A stretch of DNA of 62,241 nucleotides from Verrucomicrobiota bacterium (GTDB taxonomy: Bacteria; Verrucomicrobiota; Verrucomicrobiia; Limisphaerales; CAIMTB01): NCBI GenBank assembly GCA_963205105.1, contig CAUJJW010000101.1, forward strand, positions 1 to 62,241, read 5' to 3'. The translations under genes and the position numbers were made by a program. The notes beneath the pieces are model-generated. The model ran no database searches, was not told where the DNA came from, and saw nothing but the letters and a program-made list of their open reading frames with translations. Position 1 is the first letter of the stretch; each line of letters opens with the position of its first letter. Shown here piece by piece: positions 8,144 to 17,000 of the stretch.

Positions 8144-8905
8144 ATGAGCACGACAGGTTCCAGCAGCGGCGAGTCTTCCGAAGGGTCTGGACTGCGTTCG
8201 GACTTTCCGACGACGCAGTGGACACTGGTGTTTCGGGTGCGTCATGGCGGGGAGGTTCGGCGATTGGCGTTGCAGGAGTTGTGTGATCTTTACTGGTACC
8301 CGGTCTACGCGTTCCTCCGGCGGCAGGGCCATTCCTCCCACCGCGCGGAGGACCTGACTCAAGGCTTTTTCATCCGACTACTCCACGACGAGAGCTTCGC
8401 GGCTGCCGACGAGGAAAAGGGACGTCTGCGCACGTTTCTGCTGCAGCATCTCAAGCGGCATCTCGCCGACCAAAGGCGGTTCGACTTGGCGCTCAAGCGG
8501 GGAGGTGGGTTCAAGACGATCTCCTTCGAGGAATTGCGGGCTGAGGAACGTTACACGTGCGAGCCATTGGATTGGCGCGATCCGGAGCGGCTCTTTAGTC
8601 AGGCGTGGGCACGGGAGCTCATCGCGGCGGTGCGGGAGAAGCTGCGCGCGGACTTCGTGGACGCGAAACGACCGGAGGCCTTTGAAGTTCTGCTGCCCTT
8701 CCTGCTGCTCGACGGCGATCTGCCCTCCTATCGGGAGGTGGCAACCCGATTGCGGGCAACGGACGTTTCGGTGCGGCTGATGGTGCATCGGTTGCGGGGG
8801 AAGTTCCGGGCATTGCTACGCGAGGAAGTGGTCCGCACGACCGGTTCCGCGGCCGAGGTGGAAGCTGAATTGGAGTGGCTAAAGTCCATGCTCTGCCCGC
8901 CATGA
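8144..8905 (+). CDS. ECF-type RNA polymerase sigma factor paired with a kinase
   Basis: 253 residues from the ATG at 8144. Region 2 is at about 20-110 (PTTQWTLVFRVRHGG, ALQELCDLYWYPVYAFLRRQ, RAEDLTQGFFIRLL, GRLRTFLLQHLKRHLADQRR). Region 4 is at about 175-235 (PSYREVATRLRATDVSVRLM). This layout, with the TTQWT opening, is a lineage-specific ECF type common in Verrucomicrobiota and Planctomycetota. It is usually encoded next to a Ser/Thr protein kinase, as here. The stop codon overlaps the kinase start (ATGA at 8902-8905), so translation is coupled. The kinase probably controls the sigma factor, by phosphorylation or by anchoring; this is inferred from the arrangement. Confidence 0.88.
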   Translation: MSTTGSSSGESSEGSGLRSDFPTTQWTLVFRVRHGGEVRRLALQELCDLYWYPVYAFLRRQGHSSHRAEDLTQGFFIRLLHDESFAAADEEKGRLRTFLLQHLKRHLADQRRFDLALKRGGGFKTISFEELRAEERYTCEPLDWRDPERLFSQAWARELIAAVREKLRADFVDAKRPEAFEVLLPFLLLDGDLPSYREVATRLRATDVSVRLMVHRLRGKFRALLREEVVRTTGSAAEVEAELEWLKSMLCPP

Positions 8906-10887
8906 GCGCCCCGGAACGCCTTTCGACCGGGGGCCACGGACGGTGGCAGCCGCCCGCGCTGGAGCAGTTGCAGGCGTTGTTGCCGGCCTATCACTTCGAG
9001 GCCCTCCTCGGTTGTGGGGGCATGGGTGCCGTTTTCAAAGCCACGCAACGGTCGCTCCAACGTTCGGTGGCCATCAAGGTGCTGCCACGGGAGTTGGTGC
9101 TGGTGATCGAGGGCGAGGACTCCAAGTTGGGTGCCCGCTTTCGGCAAGAGGCGCTCACCCTCGCGAAGCTGACGCATCCAGGCATCGTCCACAGCATCGA
9201 CGCGGGCGAAGCGGGTGGCTTGCTCTACCTCGTGATGGAGTTCGTGGACGGCACCGACCTTGCGAACCTGATTCGACGCGAAGGCCGGCTTTCAACCGAG
9301 ACGGTCCTGCAGGTGTTGGTTCCGGTATGCGAGGCGTTGGAGTACGCGCATCGCCGGGGAATTCTCCATCGCGATCTCAAGCCGGCCAATCTGCTGCTCA
9401 CCCGGGAAGGGGTGGTCAAGATCGCCGATTTCGGCATCGCCAAACATCTCGAGGACGGCCCCCTCGGTGGGCTGACCCAAACCAACGTTTCCCTCGGCTC
9501 ACCGGATTTCCTGGCTCCCGAGGCCTGGACGCCCAACGCGGTGTTGGACGCGCGGGCCGACATATACGCGCTGGGCGTGACGCTGTATCAGATGCTCACC
9601 GGTGAAGTGCCGCGTGGATTCTGGGAAATGCCCAGTGTCATGGTGGGTGCCGATCCGCGCTTTGACGCGATCATCGAGCGTTCCCTGCAACCCAGGCCGG
9701 AGGCGCGGTACGCGTCAGCGGCCGAGATGCGCCTCGACCTGGAGCGTCTGCGGAGGATGGGCGGCGAAGCTCAACTTCCGGCCCGGCCCGACCACCCCAC
9801 GGAACCGACTCATGGACACGTGACGGGCGTTGCTGCGGTCGGGCGGTCCAAGGGATTCCTCCTCGGCATGGGGGTCGTCGCGTTGGTGGTCCTGGCTGGG
9901 GTTCTGGCGCTGACTCTGCCGCGTCTGCGATCCGGCAGGGACGGTCCCCCGTCGGCGGTGACCCCGGCGGTTCGGCGCGAACCGGAGCCGACGTATTCGG
10001 TGCGCGAGGCGGCGCGCTGGTTGCTGCGCGAGAACGCCCGGTTTCGAATCCTCCGCGACGGTCGTGAAGTCGAGGTGCAGGCCGAGCAGGACCTTCCGGC
10101 CGGGGAGATCCAAATCGTGTACTTGTGGTTCGACCGATGGGCTTCTTCGCCGCCCCAGCCGCCGCCGCCGGAGCATGAGTTCGAAGTCCTGCGGGCGGTG
10201 AAGACGTTGCGTTACGCGTTCCTGCGCCTGCCGGGACTCTCCGATGCCGCCTTCGCGTTCCTGGCGGGCAATCCGGACCTGCAGACTTTGCACCTCGTTT
10301 GCCCGGACCGGCTGACCGACGGCGTGTTTGTCCACCTGGCGGGCCTGGCGAAGTTGGAGACCCTGGCGATCAGTCACTCGCCGCGGATCACGGGGCGGGG
10401 CATGGCTGGATCGGCTTGGTTGGCGAGCCTGAAGGAAGTCGATTTCCTCTATGCCAGCCTGGACGCGCCGTCTCTGCGAGTTCTGGCGGGCGTCCCGCGG
10501 TTGGAGCATGTCAAGCTGGAGGGCACCACGATCACTCGCGACGACCTGCAGGTCCTGGTGGCGGTGCCCGGACTTCGCGGACTGGACGTCGGAGGCTGCG
10601 CCAATCTGAGGGAGGAAGACTATGCGCAGCTGCTGCCCAGGTTCCTGGGGCTGCGGAAACTGAGAGTGGACTATGCGGCCTTTGGCGATGCCGCGCTGAA
10701 CGCGATGGCCGCGCTGACGAACCTTGTGGAGTTGGGATTGACCGGCACCAAGGTGACCGATGCCGGGTTGGCGGCTCTAGCGCCTTTGTCGCGCCTGGAA
10801 TGGGTGGCGTTGGGACACACGGTGGTGACGGCGGAGGGCTTCGCCGCGTTTGAACGAGCGCACCCACGGTGTCGGGTCGAGCATTGA
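8902..10887 (+). CDS. Membrane Ser/Thr protein kinase with C-terminal leucine-rich repeats
   Basis: 661 residues from the ATG at 8902, which overlaps the sigma-factor stop; an upstream in-frame start at 8875 is less likely. The kinase domain (about 33-290) is complete. It has the glycine loop LLGCGGMGAVFKA, the lysine VAIKVL, the catalytic HRDLKPANLLL, the magnesium-binding KIADFGIA and the GSPDFLAPEAW activation-segment end. A single membrane helix lies at about 318-340 (GFLLGMGVVALVVLAGVLAL). The exported part (about 425-660) has leucine-rich repeats of the LTNLVELGLTGTKVTDAGLA kind. It should sense something outside the cytoplasm through the LRR region and phosphorylate a cytoplasmic partner, most simply the sigma factor encoded just upstream. 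Confidence 0.9.
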   Translation: MSAPERLSTGGHGRWQPPALEQLQALLPAYHFEALLGCGGMGAVFKATQRSLQRSVAIKVLPRELVLVIEGEDSKLGARFRQEALTLAKLTHPGIVHSIDAGEAGGLLYLVMEFVDGTDLANLIRREGRLSTETVLQVLVPVCEALEYAHRRGILHRDLKPANLLLTREGVVKIADFGIAKHLEDGPLGGLTQTNVSLGSPDFLAPEAWTPNAVLDARADIYALGVTLYQMLTGEVPRGFWEMPSVMVGADPRFDAIIERSLQPRPEARYASAAEMRLDLERLRRMGGEAQLPARPDHPTEPTHGHVTGVAAVGRSKGFLLGMGVVALVVLAGVLALTLPRLRSGRDGPPSAVTPAVRREPEPTYSVREAARWLLRENARFRILRDGREVEVQAEQDLPAGEIQIVYLWFDRWASSPPQPPPPEHEFEVLRAVKTLRYAFLRLPGLSDAAFAFLAGNPDLQTLHLVCPDRLTDGVFVHLAGLAKLETLAISHSPRITGRGMAGSAWLASLKEVDFLYASLDAPSLRVLAGVPRLEHVKLEGTTITRDDLQVLVAVPGLRGLDVGGCANLREEDYAQLLPRFLGLRKLRVDYAAFGDAALNAMAALTNLVELGLTGTKVTDAGLAALAPLSRLEWVALGHTVVTAEGFAAFERAHPRCRVEH

Positions 10888-11095
10888 AGGCGAGACGGCT
10901 TCGGCGGTCGGACAGGGTCTGTCGGGTCCGAGATCCGGCTCGAGCGGCTTTCAACGGCGAAGGCATCGGCCAAGGGAGACCCGAACAGGCCGAAGCTATG
11001 GTTTTTGACCCCTTGGCACAGGGTGTGCCGTCAGGAGGTCCAGGGCTACCGGGATGAGGGCCGGGAGACCAAGCGTCTGACAACTGACTTTCGTG

Positions 11096-14000
11096 TCACG
11101 GATGTCGCAGGCGGAAGAACGATGGCGTGGTCCCCGCAGGATTCACCGAGACGGAGGATGTGCTGCCCTGCGTGGTGAAAGGCACGCTGGTCCAGGTGCT
11201 TCCCGGCGTGAGACGGTCCGTCCGTTCGAGCACGAATTCCGCGGCGGCATCCCACGATATCACCAAGCTCGCGCCCGCCTGGGTGATGGTCAGCCGTGGA
11301 TCGGCGGCCCGGTCCAACTCTTCAAGCGTCACACCACCGAGAATGGCGTTATGATCGCCGAACTGGGGACTGACCGTGCCTCGTCCGTCCAGCGAGAACG
11401 TCAACGTCGTGTTCGTGGCCGTGAACTCATGGGTGATCACCACGCCATTGGTTGGCGTTCCACTGGCATTACCCTGGACTCCGCCCGGGTTGAACTCGTG
11501 CGCGATCAACTTCCCCCCGATGATCACGTCGAAGGCTCGATTCACGCAGCAGGATTCCGTAAACAGCAGTTGCAGCTTGTACGCTTTTCCCGTCACGAGA
11601 CCGGCCAGGCTAAGATCCACCGAGGGTTGGGCTGCTGCGGCGTCGCTCCAGCGGATCGACTGCATCGCCTTCCCAATCACGTCATCGTTGGCGCTGGTCC
11701 CGTACATTGGCGCGGACCAGTCCGCGATTTCGTTGCCAGCGGTCAAGGCAATGCCCGGCGCGTTATCCTCGGTGAATTGCGCGTCGCGCGCCTGGCCCGC
11801 CGCGCCGGGGCTGCCGACATTGAAGGCGTGGATGAAATGCCCGTCGAGGTCGAGTCCTTCGCCTGCATCACCACCGGTAAAGACCGAGATGGTGGTGATA
11901 CTCTCGCCGTTTGTGGGTGGCACCACCCCGATCGCCGCTCTGGCGAAGGCAGCATCGACGTTGTTGAAGTCGTTCAGGTCGATGCGGATTTGATACTGTC
12001 CGGCGGGTAGGTCGACGCTGGCCACGCCCGAGCGCCACTCCGTGGACGGGACCGGATCTGTGGAGGTGTTCACGCTCACCAGCGATGAAAGCAGCACGCT
12101 CCCGGTGGCATTGTAGATGCCGACCGTCGAAGGGGGCGATCCATCGTGGGCTTCGCGATTGGCGAATGACGCGCCAAAACTCACGGTCGATGCCTCGGAA
12201 AGGGTGAAACTCTGGAAGAGTTCGAATCGACCGGCGATATCCAGAATCTGCGAGCCATCTTTCGCCACGCTGACACCGCTGCCGTAGGGCGTGCCGTCGT
12301 TCTGGATCATGTTCCAGGTGTCGTCGGGACCAACCTGGCTCCAACCCGTGGGCACGCTGCCAATATTGTTCTCGTTGACGTTGCCCAAGCGCGGCTCTTC
12401 AAAGGAACCGTTGACGATCAGATTTCGGACGATGGCACTCGCGGCGCGCGTCACGGTCACGACGTAGCTTTTCACCGTGGTTCCGTCCTGCGCGGTGACT
12501 GCGACGGTGACGGGATTGCTTCCGACCAGCAGCGCTATCGGGCCGCTGTCGGCGCCCGAGGCGACGGTCGTTCCTAGGATCCGGATGGTGGCATCAGCCT
12601 GCGCCGCGGTGGCTGTGAGGGTTATTGAGCTGGTAGCGTTGGACACGCTCACCGCGTACGCCATCGTGCCGCTGTCGAAGGCGGGAGCCAAGGTTCCCGC
12701 GCTGGTCAACAAACTGGCCAGGTCCGCGTTGTTGCTGGGCACATTGCGCGCCGCTCTGGCGAAGACGGCATCGACGTTGTTGAAGTCGTTCAGGTCGATG
12801 CGGATTTGATATTGGCCCGCGGGTAGATCGACGCTGGCCGCGCCCGAGCGCCACTCTGTCGAGGGGACCGGATCCGGGGAGGTGTCCACGCTCACCAGCG
12901 ACGAAAGCAGTACGTTCCCGGCGGCACTGTAAATGCCGACAGTCGAAGGGGGCGATCCATCGTGGGCTTCGCGATTGGCGAATGACGCGCCAAAACTCAC
13001 GGTCGATGCCTCGGAGAGGGTGAAACTCTGGAAGAGTTCGAATCGACCGGCGATATCCAGAATCTGCGAGCCGTCTTTCGCCACATCGACACCGCTACCG
13101 TAGGGCGTGCCGTCGTTTTGGACCATGTTCCAGCTGCCCTCAGGACCCGTCAGACTCCAACCCGTGGGCACGGTGCCAATATTGTTCTCGTTGACGTTGC
13201 TTAAACGCGGCTCCTCGAAGGAACCGTTGACGATCAGGTCTTGGGTACCGGTGCCGGGAGTTGATGGCGTCTGAAGGAGCACGGCGCGGAGATGCTCGCC
13301 GCCGATGGGAGCCGAGCCATGAGCCGGTACGGATGTGCCAGGCTGTTGCCAAGCCACACCGAGGTTGTCCGCTCCCGTGCCCTTTTTCATCGCCGCTTCC
13401 ACATAGTAGTACTTGCCCGCTTCGAGCCGGATGGATGGGCTGACGTTGCTGGGGCGTCCCTCGCTCAACGGACGCCGCTCAATTCCAGTCCAGTTTCGCG
13501 AGCCGCTCCCTTCGGATTCCCAAGCAATTCGGCGCGAGTTCACGGGGCTCTCGTTGGTGCTCAACCAAAGTTCACCCTGATCGTCCGAGCACAGGAAGAA
13601 GGTATAGTCACCGGTCTGAGGGGGCACGATATAGCCGAACAGCACCTGTCCGTAATCATCCTCGAGATCCACGGGCGCTTCGAACTGGTCCACTCTCCCG
13701 GTCTGGGTTGGGTTCGGACCTGCCGGTTCCCAACCCGGGGGCAGAAACTGATGACCGCGCGGAGCGGGGTAGAAGTCGTCCAACTTCGACCCGGGAGTGT
13801 ATCGGTAGACCACGCGGTTCAAGCCGCGGTGATTCTCCCCGCTGGCGGCCGCTGGATAATCCAATTGGGAGGCTTTTAATGCGCCTTTGCTGATACGCAA
13901 CCGATCGATCTGTCCGACGAATGGATTCAGCGGTGCGTCGTCCACCAACTCATAACCAAGGTGGAGGGTGTAGTCCGCGGCGGGGGCGAGTCCTCCCGTT

Positions 14001-17000
14001 TCGAGAAGTGTCTCCTTCAACTGCCCATCGATGAAGAAGTCCAGTCGCTGGCCGCGTTGGTGCGCGATGGCGACGTGATGCCATCGCCCGTCGTCGGGCA
14101 CCTTGGCCGTGCTCGGCCGATCCACGATGCCGTAGCTGGTCGAGCCAAGATTGCCGTCACTGTCGATCCAGGTGGACCAACCTCCTGCTCCAGGACGACT
14201 CCAGGTGACGAGGATGGACTTTCCGCTTGCGGGCCGGGCGAACTGGATCCACGCCTCGACCGTGTAATCGCGCCCTTCCAAATCAAGCGGCTGGGTTTCA
14301 GCCACCTCCGGAAGATGCGCGAAGGTGTTGCCGGTAAAGGAGGCCGAATGGTCGTCCGGGGTGCCGAGCGGGGACTCGCTCACCAGGACCGGCAACAGGC
14401 CGGGCTGCAGGAAAGTGCCGCCGACCAGCTTGCGATTCAGAATGGCGTCGTCGTAATCCGCATTGAAGTGCCACCAAACGAGCGGTCGCGGCGCGTTATC
14501 GGACGCGGGCTGCCACTCGATCCAATTCAGATTCGCGCCGCCTGCGATCCACTCGATGCGCATGACCTGGGTGCCGGCGGTCAGTGGGATTCTCCACTTC
14601 GTCACATCGACCCAGACCTGTTCGCCTCCGGTAGGGGGCAACGCGATAGGGGACGTCACCAACTGGCCGCCAACCCAGACTTGCACGATGGACCCGGCGC
14701 CAGCCTGGGCGATCCGCAAGGTGAGGTTGTAATCCCCGGACTTGGCCACGTTGATGCTGTACTCCTGCCACTCGCCCGTGGCGGTCCACCCAACGAAATG
14801 TCCGGCGCCCGCGTCAGCGGCGAGGCCCAAATCCACGCCGTCGGCGGGACGCAATTGGCCGCCATTATTCGCCGGGTCGAGGTCGTGGTAAGCGCGCCCC
14901 TGGCCCCCCTGATCATAGGCCTCCGCTTCGATTCGTCCTGGCACCGGGGTGGCGCTCGGATTGGGTTCACTGGCTTCGGCAAACGGGCGCTGCGTCGCCG
15001 GCGTGACGGTCAAAAAGCCGGGGAGGTAGGTGATGGTGTAATTCGAACCGTAAGCTCCCTCCGCCGTGATCCTGTACGTACCCGGTGCGCTAGAGGGTGC
15101 GGCCGCGCAACGAAATTGCACTCCCCGCTCTAGGTGCCCGGCCGTGTCGCCGTTGACGAGTCCGGAGTAGGTCGCGGTGAAGGTTGGATTGGCTTGGCGT
15201 GCTTCGCGCTGGGCACTGTTCGCCGTGATCACCAACGGGGCAGGAGTTACCACGAGAGTCGTGGTGTTGGTGATGCTCGTGAATTCCAATTCAAACTCGG
15301 GTTTGGGGACCCACACGCCTTGCAGGGTGTGAGTGCCCACGGGCAGAACCGAGCCGGCGGGAGGATCGTACCGGATCGAGCCCGCTTCACCAAACTTCCC
15401 GGTGACCACGTTGAGCTGGTTGCTCCCGAGCGGCGTCCCGTACCGAATCGCCGCCGGGGTCGCCCAGGTGGTCTGCACCTCATAGAGCGGCAGGGTGTCG
15501 AGTGGACGGAGGAACTGCGACTCGATCGGGCTGTTGAGATCCTGGATCGCCGCTTGTCCGGGCCGACGCCAGGCCACGGCCAGGTTGTCCTGGCCCGTGC
15601 CTTGTTTCATCGTGGCCTCCACGTAGTAGCGGCGGCCCGCTTCGAGGCGGATCGGTCCGGAGACATTGGGTGGTCGTCCGTCGACCAGCGGCCGACGGAG
15701 CGTGCTCGTCCAGGCGCGGCTGGTATTCCATTCGGGTTCTGTCGCGATCAAGCGGGAGTTCAGCGGACTCTCGTCCGTGCTCAGCCAGAGTTCGCCTTGA
15801 TCATCCGAGCAGAGGTAGAATGTGTAGTCGGAAGTCACTGGCGGCAGCACATAGCCAGCCACCACGACGCCGTAGTTCTGCCCAACGTCCTGGTGCACTT
15901 CGAACGCGTCTCGCAGAAGCTCGCTCTCCAGTGAGCTTGGAATTCTCGGATGAGAGAAACGCTCCTGGCCGCGCGGATACTGACCCTGGCCGCGTGGCTG
16001 CGGATAGAAGTTGTCCAATAGCGTTCCGGGCCGCTCCAGGAACATCAGCTTGGTGAGGCCCGCTGCGGGAACGCGCGAGAATTCAATCCAGTTCACTTCG
16101 GCGGCGCCGAGGGTGCATTTCAATGTCAGATCGCTATTCACGTTCTGGGCGACCAACGAAACGCGGCCGGTCACCGTGAGCCACTGAGCCGTGCTGGCAT
16201 TGAATCCGAGCGGAACAACCCCGCCGCCGCCGAGCGAGACCTGGACTTGCCCACTGGCGAATGTGAATCCCTGAAGGCTGACGGGCCGCAACCGCACGCG
16301 GACTTCGTAGTCATCGGTGGAAGGCACCTTCACCGAGTACCTCAGGTATTCGTCGAGGCCGAACTGGGTCACGTGCAGTCCGCCCACATCACCGGGATCG
16401 TCGGTGGCTTTGATGTCGACCGCGGTTTGCAGGCGATACTGGCCTCCGGTATTCACGCCGTCGCTGTCGTGATAGGCGATGCTTTCGCCGCCCGTGTCGA
16501 AGTCCTCCGCTTGAATGCGCTGAGTGGCGATATCCCAAGGCAGACCGGCAGGATTGATGGTCGTGGCGAAGGGCTTGCGGTCGGGCCAAGGCTCAGGGAT
16601 CCACCTGAACCAATTCAGGTCCGCGCCGCCTTTTACCCACTCCAGGCGAACGGTTACGCTGGTGTTGGTGGTGAATCGGGTTCCGTCCCGGGTGATGACG
16701 GGGAAGAACTGAAATCCTGGCCGCGAGATGGTTTGCCATCTCGCGGAACCGCCCGTCGATGGAATCGGGATATCCAGGCCTCCGACGCGCAGAATGCTGC
16801 CGGCCTGTTCCGCGGCCACGCGAAGTTCCATGGTGTATAGACCGCCCACCGGCACGGTGGCGGTGTACTCCAGCCACTCGCCGTCGCTCGTGTCGGTGAC
16901 AGCAAAGCCACGGTCAGTGTCGCTGGCCAGCATGATGTCCACGCCGTTGTCTCGGTATCTCGAATATCGATTCTTCAAGTCGCTGTCCAAATAGGCGTCG

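Noticed and set aside
13961..15133. 390-residue plus-strand open frame
   Set aside because: It lies inside the S8 gene on the opposite strand, whose sense product has clear LamG and CBM-like domains. No motif.
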